Of a stretch of 64,000 nt of DNA, positions 18,883 to 27,965 are shown in pieces. The DNA is from CAYWMY01 sp046352935. Lineage in GTDB: Bacteria; Pseudomonadota; Gammaproteobacteria; Steroidobacterales; Steroidobacteraceae. The first letter of the stretch is position 1. Each line of letters starts with the position of its first letter. The notes beneath the pieces were generated by a model. It was not told the DNA's origin. It saw nothing but the letters and a program-made list of their open reading frames with translations, and ran no database searches. Location of the stretch: assembly GCA_046352935.1 (NCBI GenBank), contig JAXMGR010000021.1, positions 8,634 through 72,633 of the forward strand. Direction: 5' to 3'. The position numbers and the translations under genes are program-made.

Positions 18883-19782
18883 TCATACGTTCGCGGCGTG
18901 CGGATCGCGCAGACCGCGCAGGCGTTTGCGGTTGAACGTCAGCACCAGGATCAGGCACAGCGTCCAGCCGGCGACCAGCCAGCCCGTGAAGCCATCGAAG
19001 CGGCTCACGAGGGCGGCGTGCGGCGCTGCGCCGGGCGGCTGCGTGAGGCCGACCGTCACTTTCAGCACCCACACCCAGCCCGCATGCAGGCCCAGGCTCG
19101 TTGCGATCGCACCCGTCCAGTGGCGCGCGAGCGCGAGCAGCACGCCGATGAGCAGCAGTGCAGCGAAGGCGTCGGCGATGCCGGCCGGATCCGCGAACGC
19201 GCGCAGCGTGCCGGCGAGCATCGTGAAGCCGGCGTCCCAGCCCGGTTCCCCGGCCGGAATGCGTGTCTTCGCGAGGAAATGCGTCGCCGCGTAGATCAGC
19301 GCGGTCGACGCGACCGCGAGCCTGATCCCGGCTTCGCGGCGCACGGCGGTGAACATCAGGCCGCGATAGAGCGTCTCCTCGAACAGCGCGACGGCGAGCC
19401 CCGCGGTGCATCCCGACAGCAGGAGGTGCAGCAGCCGCGCGGTGTCGACGCCGGGCCCGGGCGGGCGCAGGTCGAGGACGATCATCGCGGCGGCGACCGG
19501 CAGCATCGTCAAGACGCCGAGCGCGAGGGCCAGCGCGAACTGGCGCAGGAACTCGCGCTGCGGCAGGCCGTAGCCCCAGTCGGCGCGGCCCGCGAGCCCG
19601 AGCCGGCGTATCACCAGGCCGATCGCGACGAGCATCGCGAGCTGCCACGAACGGCTCATCACCTTGTTGAACACCCAGTCGGGGTCGATGGCGTGCGCGA
19701 GGGTGTACAGCGGCCGGGCGAGCACGGCGACCGCGAGCATGGTGCCCGCGATCGCAAGCCAGAAGGCGAGGACGGCGCGCAT
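18883..19782 (-). CDS. CPBP-family intramembrane metalloprotease (CAAX/Rce1-like)
   Basis: A 299-residue membrane protein with about seven to eight hydrophobic segments. The family motif EETLYRG is at residues 135-141 (Glu-135, Glu-136, Arg-140), followed by an ATHFLAK histidine motif and a later conserved His in SLGLHAGW. These residues form the predicted metal-dependent active site of Abi/CPBP proteases. It is convergent with the Lon-N-like gene and lies 25 bases beyond hemL on the same strand. The target is unknown. Confidence 0.85.
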   Translation of the reverse strand: MRAVLAFWLAIAGTMLAVAVLARPLYTLAHAIDPDWVFNKVMSRSWQLAMLVAIGLVIRRLGLAGRADWGYGLPQREFLRQFALALALGVLTMLPVAAAMIVLDLRPPGPGVDTARLLHLLLSGCTAGLAVALFEETLYRGLMFTAVRREAGIRLAVASTALIYAATHFLAKTRIPAGEPGWDAGFTMLAGTLRAFADPAGIADAFAALLLIGVLLALARHWTGAIATSLGLHAGWVWVLKVTVGLTQPPGAAPHAALVSRFDGFTGWLVAGWTLCLILVLTFNRKRLRGLRDPHAANV

Positions 19783-19806
19783 CGCGTCGGCCGCCTGCGC
19801 CGTGGC

Positions 19807-21111
19807 TCAGCCGCGCGCGCGGCGGAACGCGCGCGCCGCCGCCGCGACGGTCGCGTCGATCTCGGCGTCGCCGTGCGCGATCGACACGAAGCCCGCCTCG
19901 AAGGCCGAGGGCGCGAGGTACACGCCCTCGTCGAGCATCGCGTGGAAGAAGCGCTTGAAGGCCTCGACGTCGCAGGCGGTCGCCTGCGCGTAGCTCGACA
20001 CCGGTCCGCGATCGGTGAAGAACAGTCCGAACATGCCGCAGACGTGGTTCGTCGACAGCGGCACGCCGGCGTCGCGCGCGGCGCCCTCGAGGCCGCGCAC
20101 CAGCCGCGTGGTCTTCTCGGCCAGCGCCTCGTAGAAGCCGGGCGCGGCGGTGGCCTCGAGTGTCGCGAGACCGGCAGCCATCGCGACCGGGTTCCCGGAC
20201 AGCGTGCCGGCCTGGTACACGGGGCCGAGCGGCGCGAGCTTCGACATGATGTCGCGGCGTCCGCCGAAGGCGCCGACCGGCATGCCGCCACCCACGACCT
20301 TGCCGAGCGTCGTCAGGTCCGGGCGGATGCCGTAGAGCTGCTGCGCGCCGCCGGCGGCGACGCGGAAGCCGGTCATGACCTCGTCGAAGATCAGCACGGC
20401 GCCGTGGTCCGTGCACAGCGCGCGCATGCGCTCGAGGAAGCCGGGCGCGGGCGGGATGCAGTTCATGTTGCCGGCCACGGGCTCGACGATGACGCCGGCG
20501 ATGTGCGTGCCGTGCAGCGCGAAGCAGGCTTCCAGCGCCGCCGTGTCGTTGTAACCGAGCGTCAGCGTGTGCTTCGCGAAGTCCGCGGGCACGCCGGGCG
20601 AGGTCGGCACGCCGAGCGTCAGCATCCCGGATCCCGCCTTGACCAGCAGTGAATCCGAGTGGCCGTGATAGCAGCCCTCGAACTTCACGATGAGGTCGCG
20701 CCCCGTGAAGCCGCGCGCGAGGCGGATCGCGCTCATGGTGGCCTCGGTGCCGGAGTTCACCATGCGCACGAGTTCGATGGACGGCACGCGCTCGATGATC
20801 CGCTTCGCGACCTCGGTCTCGATCGCTGTCGGCGCACCGAAGGACAGGCCGTCGGCGGCCTTCTCCTGCACGGCGCGGATCACGCGCGGATCGGCGTGGC
20901 CCAGGATCATCGGGCCCCAGGAGCCGACATAGTCGATGTAGCGGCGGCCGTCGGCCGACTCGACGTGCGCGCCCTTTGCGCGCGCGAAGAAGACCGGCTC
21001 GCCGCCGACCCCGCGGAAAGCGCGCACGGGAGAATTCACGCCGCCCGGAATGTAGCGGCAGGCGTCCTGGTAGAGCGTCACGCTGACCTCGTCGAATCGA
21101 AAGAAGATCAT
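19807..21111 (-). CDS. hemL: Glutamate-1-semialdehyde 2,1-aminomutase
   Basis: A PLP enzyme of about 434 residues making 5-aminolevulinate from glutamate-1-semialdehyde (C5 tetrapyrrole route). It has the conserved PGGVNSPVRAF near the N-terminus, VNSGTEATMSAIRLARG for phosphate binding, VLIFDEVMTGFR with the PLP-contacting Asp, and LGKVVGGGMPVGAFGGR with the Schiff-base Lys. The start is uncertain: ATG 21111 is used, but GTG 21081 has GAGG 5 bases upstream and gives a more typical N-terminus. Confidence 0.93.
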   Translation of the reverse strand: MIFFRFDEVSVTLYQDACRYIPGGVNSPVRAFRGVGGEPVFFARAKGAHVESADGRRYIDYVGSWGPMILGHADPRVIRAVQEKAADGLSFGAPTAIETEVAKRIIERVPSIELVRMVNSGTEATMSAIRLARGFTGRDLIVKFEGCYHGHSDSLLVKAGSGMLTLGVPTSPGVPADFAKHTLTLGYNDTAALEACFALHGTHIAGVIVEPVAGNMNCIPPAPGFLERMRALCTDHGAVLIFDEVMTGFRVAAGGAQQLYGIRPDLTTLGKVVGGGMPVGAFGGRRDIMSKLAPLGPVYQAGTLSGNPVAMAAGLATLEATAAPGFYEALAEKTTRLVRGLEGAARDAGVPLSTNHVCGMFGLFFTDRGPVSSYAQATACDVEAFKRFFHAMLDEGVYLAPSAFEAGFVSIAHGDAEIDATVAAAARAFRRARG

Positions 21112-21236
21112 CCGCAGTCTACCAGTCCGCATTCCGCGCGCAGGACCGGCGTTCACTGGATTCGGACGGATCCCGGCGATACGGACCGCGGCGGTGCCGC
21201 CGCGGTATTCACGAGAAATCGGAAGTCATGTTCTGG

Positions 21237-21266
21237 AAATCCTATGAAATCCCATGAAGTCCTATG
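21237..21266. repeat. Three tandem decamers in a divergent promoter region
   Basis: Three head-to-tail near-copies (AAATCCTATG, AAATCCCATG, AAGTCCTATG) lie between hemL and the acyl-CoA dehydrogenase gene. They are distinctly AT-rich for this genome. A palindrome (CCGCGGCGG TG CCGCCGCGG) is at 21186-21205. Repeats on one helical turn could be an operator, but this is inference. Nothing else is seen in the 309-base gap. Confidence 0.6.
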
Positions 21267-21420
21267 AATCAGCCGGAATCGATCGGGTCTCGCACTCTTG
21301 ACGCGACGGACACCGCGCCAATACCTTTCCATCGTTCGCCGCTGGCGGCACATGCGGGTCGGGCCTGTGTTTGACGGGCACCGGCCACGATCACCATCGT
21401 TCCAGGTGCGGGTGCATCAG

Positions 21421-23688
21421 ATGACTTCCGAACATGCGACTCGGCGTGCGCTGCCGGGCGATCTTCCCTCGGACGACGACCGGCGGATGCTGCGCGAGGG
21501 CGTCCGTAGCCTGCTCGCCGGAGAATGGCCGGTGGAGAAGGCCGGCGGTTCCACCAGCGATCCCGCCCGGATCGGCGTCGTGTGGGCCGGCCTTGCGGGC
21601 ATGGGCCTCGCTGGGCTCGGCATCGATCCCGCCCAGGGTGGCCTGCGCGAAATTCTCGTGGTCATGGAGGAACTCGGGCGTGCGGGTTGTCCGGCACCGA
21701 TGGCAGGCGCGGCCTTGACGAACCTGGCCCGCACCGCCTGCGCGGCGGGCGGCGGGTTCCGCAGCCTGCTGGAAGCGCTGGAGCGTGGCGAGGCAGTGGT
21801 GAGCATCGCCTTCGGCAGCAGCGACGGCGATCCGAATTCGGGCGGCGCGCAGTTCACCGGGCAGGTACTGAACGGCCGGATCGCGTTCGTCGAGGGTCTG
21901 GAGGTCGCCACCGACATCCTGGTGCTCGCCGATCCGGGGCCGGTGCTGGCGCGGGTGCGTCGGGATGCGCCGGGGCTCGGCGTGGTCGCGACACCGGGAT
22001 TCGCCGTGCCACCGCTCGCGGAGCTCACGTTCACGAACACGCCGGCCCAGGCGTTCGCGATGCCGCCCGGGCTCGCCGACGACCTCAACCGGCTGGCGCG
22101 CCTCCTGATGATCGCGCGCGCGTTCGGGGCGGCGACGCGGGCTTTCGAGCAGGTGGTCGCCTACGCGCGGGAACGCGAGCAGTTCGGGCAGCCGATCGGC
22201 CGTTTCCAGGCGATCCAGCACAAGCTCGCGACCTGCCTCATGAGCCTGGAGGCGGTGCGGCCGATGCTGGAGCAGGCGGCTGCGGCCTTCGATGAGGACC
22301 AGCCGGTCTGGCGGATGTTCGCCTCGGCCGCCTGGGCGTTCGCCGGGCCGGCGCTCAGGCAGGTTTCGCTGGAGACGCACCACACCTTCGGCGCCATCGG
22401 TTACTCGGAGGAGCACGAGGCGCCGCGGCATTTCCGCCGGGTCCACGCCGATCTCGTGCGCTTCGGCGGCGTGCGACGGGCCCGCGAGGAACTCGCACGC
22501 TACCTGATCGACGAGGGTCAGGACCTGCCGGACCACGACCTCGGTCCCGCCGGCAACCGCTTCCGCGAGGAAGTGCGCGCGTGGCTCGGCGAGTACTGGT
22601 CGGGCGGGCGCAAGACGCGCTACGACCGCCAGCCGCTGCACGAGCGCTGGATCGATCGCGATTTCACGGCCGCGCTCGGCGCGAAGGGCTGGACGACGCT
22701 GAGCTGGCCCGCCGCGTTCGGCGGCCAGGCGCGCAGCCCGATGGAACAGCTCGCGTTCAAGGAAGAGCTGTACCGCGTGCAGGCGCCCATGGTGGGCGAG
22801 AGCGAGATCCAGGCGCATGCCGTCATGATGTTCGGCACGCCGGCGCAGCAGGGCGAGTACCTGCCGAAGCTGCGTACGGGCGAGATCTCGTTCTGCCTCG
22901 GCTACAGCGAGCCGCACGCGGGCTCGGACCTCGCGGCGCTGTCGACGCGCGCCGTGCGCGACGGCGACGAGTGGGTCATCAACGGCCGCAAGGTCTGGAC
23001 GACGGGCGCCGAGTTCGCGGACTACATGTGGCTCGCGGCGCGCACCGACCCGGACGCAAAGCCGAAGCACGCCGGCATCAGCATGTTCATCGTGCCGATG
23101 AAGGCACCCGGCATGACCATCCGGCCGTCGATGGCGCTCTACGGTCACACGTTCTGCGAGGAGACGCTCGAGAACGTGCGAATCCCGGCCGCGAATCTCG
23201 TCGGTCCGCTGAACGGCGGCTGGAAGATCCTGACCTCGGCGCTCGCCACCGAGCGTATCGTGATGGGCAGTTTCGTGGCGCGGCTGCGCGCGGAGTTCGA
23301 GTGCCTGCTCGCCTTCCTGCGCGGTGCAGGCCGGTCGCAGGGCGCGGATCCGACGGTCAGGGACCGCATCGGCGCGCTGGCGGGCGAGATCGAGGCCGCG
23401 CGGCAGCTCGTGATCCAGAGCGTGCGGATGATGGAACAGGGCAAGGTGCCGGTGCACGAGGCTGCGATGAGCAAGGCGTTCACGGCCGAGCTCATGAGCC
23501 GCATGGGCGAGACGGTGCTCGACATCGTCGGTACGGGCGGCACCCTGCACGAGGGCTCGGCCGGGGCGGTCACCGATGGCCGCCTGGAGCAGAGCCTGCG
23601 CCAGTCGATCATGATGGTGGTCGGCGGCGGGTCGGCGGAGATCCAGCGCAACCTCATCGCGCAGCGGGGCCTCGAACTGCCGCGTTGA
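21421..23688 (+). CDS. Fused double acyl-CoA dehydrogenase (FadE34-like)
   Basis: A 755-residue protein made of two acyl-CoA dehydrogenase modules. Residues 1-370 form the first, with the C-terminal-domain signature AREREQFGQPIGRFQAIQH near 250. Residues 380-755 form the second, with CLGYSEPHAGSDLA, the FAD/substrate loop and the ATERIVMG segment. Typical single-domain enzymes are about 380-400 residues. The architecture resembles the fused or alpha2beta2 enzymes of steroid side-chain degradation (FadE34, ChsE1-ChsE2). It would form an enoyl-CoA from a bulky acyl-CoA. ATG 21421 is used with a weak upstream site. The next gene is a thiolase-enoyl-CoA hydratase fusion, so the pair forms a short beta-oxidation unit. 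Confidence 0.88.
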   Translation: MTSEHATRRALPGDLPSDDDRRMLREGVRSLLAGEWPVEKAGGSTSDPARIGVVWAGLAGMGLAGLGIDPAQGGLREILVVMEELGRAGCPAPMAGAALTNLARTACAAGGGFRSLLEALERGEAVVSIAFGSSDGDPNSGGAQFTGQVLNGRIAFVEGLEVATDILVLADPGPVLARVRRDAPGLGVVATPGFAVPPLAELTFTNTPAQAFAMPPGLADDLNRLARLLMIARAFGAATRAFEQVVAYAREREQFGQPIGRFQAIQHKLATCLMSLEAVRPMLEQAAAAFDEDQPVWRMFASAAWAFAGPALRQVSLETHHTFGAIGYSEEHEAPRHFRRVHADLVRFGGVRRAREELARYLIDEGQDLPDHDLGPAGNRFREEVRAWLGEYWSGGRKTRYDRQPLHERWIDRDFTAALGAKGWTTLSWPAAFGGQARSPMEQLAFKEELYRVQAPMVGESEIQAHAVMMFGTPAQQGEYLPKLRTGEISFCLGYSEPHAGSDLAALSTRAVRDGDEWVINGRKVWTTGAEFADYMWLAARTDPDAKPKHAGISMFIVPMKAPGMTIRPSMALYGHTFCEETLENVRIPAANLVGPLNGGWKILTSALATERIVMGSFVARLRAEFECLLAFLRGAGRSQGADPTVRDRIGALAGEIEAARQLVIQSVRMMEQGKVPVHEAAMSKAFTAELMSRMGETVLDIVGTGGTLHEGSAGAVTDGRLEQSLRQSIMMVVGGGSAEIQRNLIAQRGLELPR

Positions 23689-23800
23689 GCGCGCGGCCCC
23701 GCCCGACGGAGCGGGGCAATACATGTGTCTGTGGCCGCGAACGCCGACCGGGGCACGCCCATCAGTGACGGGAAACTTGGATGACAGGGGAGCCAGGGTC

Positions 23801-26161
23801 ATGACGGTAGCGGACAACACGCCGATCATCGTCGGTGCAGGGCAATTCACCGAGCGGCTCGACTCGCCGGGTTATCAGGGGCTGTCGCCTTCCGACATCG
23901 CGGCAAAGGCGGCCGAGAACGCCCTGGCCGATGCCGGTGCTGCGCAGGCCCTGCGCAGTGCGATCGATGTGATCGCGACGACGCGGACCTTCGAGGATTC
24001 CGGTCCGGCGCCGGCAGCCTTCGGCAAGACCGACAATTTCCCGCGCTCCATCGCGAAGCGACTCGGCATCGATCCCCGTTACGCCCTCTGGGAGAAGGCG
24101 GGGGGCAACACGCCGCAGCAGCTCGTGAGCCAGTTCTGCGAGGAGCTCGCCGCCGGCAATGCGCAGGCCGTGCTGCTCGCGGGTGCCGAGGCGATCTCGA
24201 CCGTGCGCCACCTGTCGTCGAAGGGCGAGAAGCGTGACTGGGCCGAGCACGCGGAGGGGCAGGTCGAGGACCACGGCTGGGGACTCAAGGGCCTGGTCAC
24301 GTACTACAACGCCAAGCACCGCATCACCGGCGCACCCGCCGGTTACGCGCTGCTCGAGAACGCGCGCCGCCGCCGGCTCGGCATGACGCGCGACGCCTAC
24401 GCGCGCGAAATGGGCCGCCTGTTCGCTCCGTTCTCGCGTGTCGCCGCGGCGAATCCGTACAGCTGCTCGGCGGTGACCGGCTACACGGCCGAGGACATCA
24501 TCACCGTCGGCGAGCGCAACCGGATGATCTCGGATCCGTATCCGCAGCGCGTCGTCGCCAGGGACCAGGTGAACCAGGGCGCGGCCGTCGTGCTGACGAC
24601 GGTGGGGCGGGCCCGGCAGCTCGGCATCGCCGAGAGCCGGTGGGTCTATCTGCACGGCTATGCTGCACTCAGCGAACGCGAGATCATGGAACGGCAGGAC
24701 CTCGGTGCCTCACCGGCCGCGCGCCTCGCGGCCACGGCCGCGCTCGAGGCCGCGGGCGTCGGTGCCGATGACATCCGGCACTTCGATTTCTACAGCTGCT
24801 TCCCGATCCCCGTGTTCAACGTGGCCTGCGACGCGCTGGGGCTGTCGCCGGAAGATCCACGCGGGCTGACCGTCACGGGCGGACTGCCGTACTTCGGCGG
24901 ACCCGGCAACAACTACTCGATGCATGCGATCGCCTCGATCGTCGAGAAGCTGCGCGCGGACCCGGGCTGTTACGGTTTCGTCGGCGCGAACGGCGGCTGG
25001 ATGTCCAAGTACGCGGTCGGCGTCTACTCCACGCGTCCCGCGGCGTGGAAGGCCTGCGACAGCGAACCGCTGCAGTCACGCATCGATGCCCTGCCGGCGC
25101 CGGTCGTGCTGCAGGAAGCTGATGGCGAGGCGATGATCGAGACTTACACGATCGCCTACCAGAAGGGACAACCGGCGTACGCGCTGGTGGTCGGGCGGCT
25201 CGTCCCGGGCAATGAGCGCTTCCTCGCGCTGAGCCAGGACGGCGACGCCGAGACGCTGGCCGCGATGCTGAAGGAGGATCCGCTGGGCCGGCGCATCCAC
25301 GTACGTTCCCTGGGCGTCGGCAATCGCTTCGCCTTCTCGGCCCGGCGCCTGGACGAACTGTTCCCGCCGGGCCCGAAGAAGCTGCGCGATCGCTATGAGC
25401 ACTGCCTCGTCGAGCGGCGCGGCCACCTGCTCGAGGTCACGATCAACCGCCCCGAGTCACGCAACAGCCTGCACCCGATGGCCGGCGAGGAACTCGCGGA
25501 GATCTTCGACGCCTGGGAGGCCGACGACGATCTCTGGGTCGCGATCCTGACCGGCGCGGGCACCGAGGCCTTCTGTTCGGGCAACGATCTCAAGTATTCG
25601 GCTTCGGGCAAGCCGGTCTGGATGCCGAAGTCGGGGTTCGCGGGCATCACGCGCCGGCGCCGCGTCAAGCCGCTCATCGCCGCAGTGAATGGCATTGCCA
25701 TGGGCGGTGGCACCGAGATGGCGCTGGCCTGTGATCTCGTGGTGGCGGACGAGAAGGCGGTGTTCGCGCTGAGCGAGGTCCGTGTCGGCCTGTTCGCGGG
25801 TGCGGGTGGCATCGTGCGGCTGCCGCGCCAGGTTCCGAAGAAGATCGCCATGGAGATGATCCTCACGGGCCGTCGCGCGGGTGCCGAGGAAATGCAGGGT
25901 TGGGGGCTCGTGAACCGCGTCGTGCCGGCGGGCACGGCGCTCGAAGCGGCCCGCAGGCTTGCCGAGGAAGTCCTCGAGGGCTCACCGACTTCGGTGCGGC
26001 TGTCCATGGAGGTCATGAACCATGCGGAGGGCATCCCTGTGGAGGTCGACGCCGTGCAGTTCCCGCCGCACGTCATCGACGACCTGATCACCAGCGAGGA
26101 TGCCTTCGAGGGCCCGACGGCCTTCGCGCAGAAGCGCAAGCCGAACTGGAAGAACCGCTGA
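23801..26161 (+). CDS. Fusion of thiolase-like domain and enoyl-CoA hydratase/isomerase
   Basis: A 786-residue two-domain protein. Residues 1 to about 525 are a thiolase-superfamily (SCP2-thiolase-like) domain with GGLPYFGGPGNNYSMHA near the C-terminal catalytic loop, then a small beta domain. The position where thiolases carry the nucleophilic Cys reads GGNTPQQL (101-108) and has no Cys. Residues about 530-786 are a crotonase: FCSGNDLK and NGIAMGGGTEM form the oxyanion hole, and Glu in SEVRVGL is the catalytic position. ATG 23801 has GGAG about 9 bases upstream. It lies 112 bases after the double acyl-CoA dehydrogenase on the same strand. Hydratase activity is likely; thiolytic activity is doubtful. 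Confidence 0.87.
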   Translation: MTVADNTPIIVGAGQFTERLDSPGYQGLSPSDIAAKAAENALADAGAAQALRSAIDVIATTRTFEDSGPAPAAFGKTDNFPRSIAKRLGIDPRYALWEKAGGNTPQQLVSQFCEELAAGNAQAVLLAGAEAISTVRHLSSKGEKRDWAEHAEGQVEDHGWGLKGLVTYYNAKHRITGAPAGYALLENARRRRLGMTRDAYAREMGRLFAPFSRVAAANPYSCSAVTGYTAEDIITVGERNRMISDPYPQRVVARDQVNQGAAVVLTTVGRARQLGIAESRWVYLHGYAALSEREIMERQDLGASPAARLAATAALEAAGVGADDIRHFDFYSCFPIPVFNVACDALGLSPEDPRGLTVTGGLPYFGGPGNNYSMHAIASIVEKLRADPGCYGFVGANGGWMSKYAVGVYSTRPAAWKACDSEPLQSRIDALPAPVVLQEADGEAMIETYTIAYQKGQPAYALVVGRLVPGNERFLALSQDGDAETLAAMLKEDPLGRRIHVRSLGVGNRFAFSARRLDELFPPGPKKLRDRYEHCLVERRGHLLEVTINRPESRNSLHPMAGEELAEIFDAWEADDDLWVAILTGAGTEAFCSGNDLKYSASGKPVWMPKSGFAGITRRRRVKPLIAAVNGIAMGGGTEMALACDLVVADEKAVFALSEVRVGLFAGAGGIVRLPRQVPKKIAMEMILTGRRAGAEEMQGWGLVNRVVPAGTALEAARRLAEEVLEGSPTSVRLSMEVMNHAEGIPVEVDAVQFPPHVIDDLITSEDAFEGPTAFAQKRKPNWKNR

Positions 26162-26168
26162 GACTCCG

Positions 26169-26200
26169 CCGGCGCACGCGGCCTCGGGCGCGTGCGCCGG
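26169..26200. terminator. Bidirectional hairpin terminator
   Basis: A perfect 12-bp stem (CCGGCGCACGCG and complement) with an 8-base loop lies between two convergent genes, starting 8 bases after the upstream stop. No T-run is visible. Confidence 0.6.
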
Positions 26201-26216
26201 TCGCGGTAACGCGGCT

Positions 26217-27134
26217 TCAGTGCCGCGTGGCCCGGACTCCGCGACGCAACAGCAATGCGGGCACGCCGTCGGCGCCGACGAGATGCAGCGCGCCGACGAC
26301 GATCAGGTAGTCGCGCCCGTCGTCGAGCAGGGGCAGGATCTGCTCGACCCATCTGCGATTGCGGTCCACGACCAGCGAGGTGCGCAGCTCCGGGAATTCC
26401 TCGAACTCCTGCGACATCAACCCGTCGAGTGCTCCGAGATCGCCGCGTTTCCATGCGTCCACGAGCTCGTCCAGCTTCGCGCCGTCCTCGTCCGATTCCT
26501 CGATGGTCTTGAGCAGCAGCTGCGCCTGCAGTCCGGACGGCAGGCGGTCGAAGAGCTGGAGCTGCCCATCGGCGGTCTCGAGTCCCGTGACGGGCTTGTG
26601 GTCCCGCGCCGCGGCGGCGGCCACGAGCTGCTCGACACCGTGCTCGGCGGCGAGACCCTGTTTCATCGCGGACTGCACCGTGACGACGAGGCTCGCGAAC
26701 CACGGTTCGAACGGGGCGAGCGGCGCGAGGTCGATGCCGCGCTTTTCGGCGGCCGCATGCACCGCTGCGGCCTCGTCTCCGAGCAGGTCGTCGAGACCGC
26801 GCCCGTCCGGGTCGATCGCGCGCGCCGCCGTCGCGGTCAGCATCTCGGGCGAGGCGGTTTCGCCGGGCGGCACTTCCATGATCAGCGCTTCTGCGTCCCG
26901 GTAGGCCGCGCCGAGGCGGGATTCCGGGCTGCCCGGGAATGCGAAGTCCGTGTCGCCCAGCATGTGTACCGAGCCGAAGAGGTACACGCGGTTGTGTCGT
27001 CCCTGGATCGTCCAGAGCGCGGGCTCCGCCAGGGCTGGCGCGGCGGCCACGGCACCCGCGCACACCATCGCGGTCACGAAGCGTCGCAGGCGATTCGAAG
27101 CCCGGCTGACCGGCCCGCCCCGTTGCGCGGTCAT
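26217..27134 (-). CDS. TraB/GumN-family secreted protein
   Basis: A 305-residue protein of the TraB/GumN (TIKI-like) family. A signal peptide is clear (RRFVTAMVCAGAVAAAPALA, cut before EPALW). The conserved start of the domain follows (YLFGSVHMLG), with GLETADGQLQLFDRL in the middle and VVGALHLVGADG at the end, which carry the family's GxxH-type motifs. Distant eukaryotic relatives (TIKI) are metalloproteases; the bacterial role is unproven. ATG 27134 overlaps the stop of the preceding phosphodiesterase gene (ATGA), so the two are translationally coupled. Confidence 0.85.
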   Translation of the reverse strand: MTAQRGGPVSRASNRLRRFVTAMVCAGAVAAAPALAEPALWTIQGRHNRVYLFGSVHMLGDTDFAFPGSPESRLGAAYRDAEALIMEVPPGETASPEMLTATAARAIDPDGRGLDDLLGDEAAAVHAAAEKRGIDLAPLAPFEPWFASLVVTVQSAMKQGLAAEHGVEQLVAAAAARDHKPVTGLETADGQLQLFDRLPSGLQAQLLLKTIEESDEDGAKLDELVDAWKRGDLGALDGLMSQEFEEFPELRTSLVVDRNRRWVEQILPLLDDGRDYLIVVGALHLVGADGVPALLLRRGVRATRH

Positions 27135-27931
27135 CCCTCGCCCTCGACCCATTCGACGCGCGTGTCGATGCGGCCGTCGGGGTAGAGGTGCAGCCAGCGG
27201 TAGCCCGGCGGCCGGTCGTCGAGCGCGAAGGTCGTGCTGCCGGGCTCGAACTGCACGCAGGTGGAGGGGGTGCCCATGAGCATCACGCCTGCGCGCATGC
27301 CGTCGAACGCCTGGTGCACATGGCCCCACACCATGCCGCGTACGTTGTCGAAGCCGTCGGTCACGCGGAACAGTTCGGCGGCGTTGCTGATCCCCAGCCG
27401 ATCGAGCCAGCGGCTGCCGACGGGCACCGGGTGATGGTGCATGACGACGAGCACGTGGGCGTCGGCATGCCGGTCGAGCGACTCACGCAGCAGGGCGAGC
27501 GCCTCCGGCGACAGTTCGCCGTGGGTCGCGCCCGGCACGACGGTGTCGACGAGGACCAGCGCCCAGGCGCCGTGGCGCACGACGGGGGCCAGGGTGAACG
27601 GTCGTGAACGCAGCGCGGCTGCAAGCGGGCTGGCCAGGTCGTGATTGCCCGCGAGGGTGTGCACGGGCACCCTCAGGCCCGACAGCGCCGCGGCGAGCAG
27701 CGGATAGGCATCGTCGTCGTCGTGGACGAGATCGCCGGTGAGCAGCAGGGCATCGGCCGGAAAATGATTCCGCCGCGCATGCGCGAGGCAGCGCGCGAAC
27801 GAATCGCGGGTGTCGCCCATGCGCGGCAGCGGTGCCGCTGCCGCGGACAGGTGGGGATCCGTCAGCTGGACGAGCCTGAGCGGCTTGGTACGGCGACGCG
27901 GCGCTGGCCGCGATCCTTGCGTGCGCTCCAT
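27131..27931 (-). CDS. Calcineurin-type metallophosphoesterase, CpdA-like
   Basis: A 266-residue cytoplasmic two-metal phosphoesterase. The metal motifs are in order: TDPH (Asp-25, His-27), GDLVHD, GNHD, HHHP and GHVH. The spacing and overall length match cyclic-AMP phosphodiesterase CpdA. Other members of this class act on cyclic nucleotides or other phosphodiesters, so the substrate is likely but not certain. The ATG at 27931 is the only good start. The gene ends in overlap with the TraB-family gene. Confidence 0.85.
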   Translation of the reverse strand: MERTQGSRPAPRRRTKPLRLVQLTDPHLSAAAAPLPRMGDTRDSFARCLAHARRNHFPADALLLTGDLVHDDDDAYPLLAAALSGLRVPVHTLAGNHDLASPLAAALRSRPFTLAPVVRHGAWALVLVDTVVPGATHGELSPEALALLRESLDRHADAHVLVVMHHHPVPVGSRWLDRLGISNAAELFRVTDGFDNVRGMVWGHVHQAFDGMRAGVMLMGTPSTCVQFEPGSTTFALDDRPPGYRWLHLYPDGRIDTRVEWVEGEG

Positions 27932-27965
27932 AGGCTGCGAATCCTACCAGAGCCACTGCTGCCGT

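Noticed and set aside
21237..21266. Short tandem decamers as a CRISPR or satellite
   Set aside because: Three decamers without spacers in a promoter gap fit a small operator-like repeat better.
21391..23850. An 819-codon minus-strand frame opposite the double acyl-CoA dehydrogenase
   Set aside because: Shadow frame of a real gene; no domain or ribosome-binding site.
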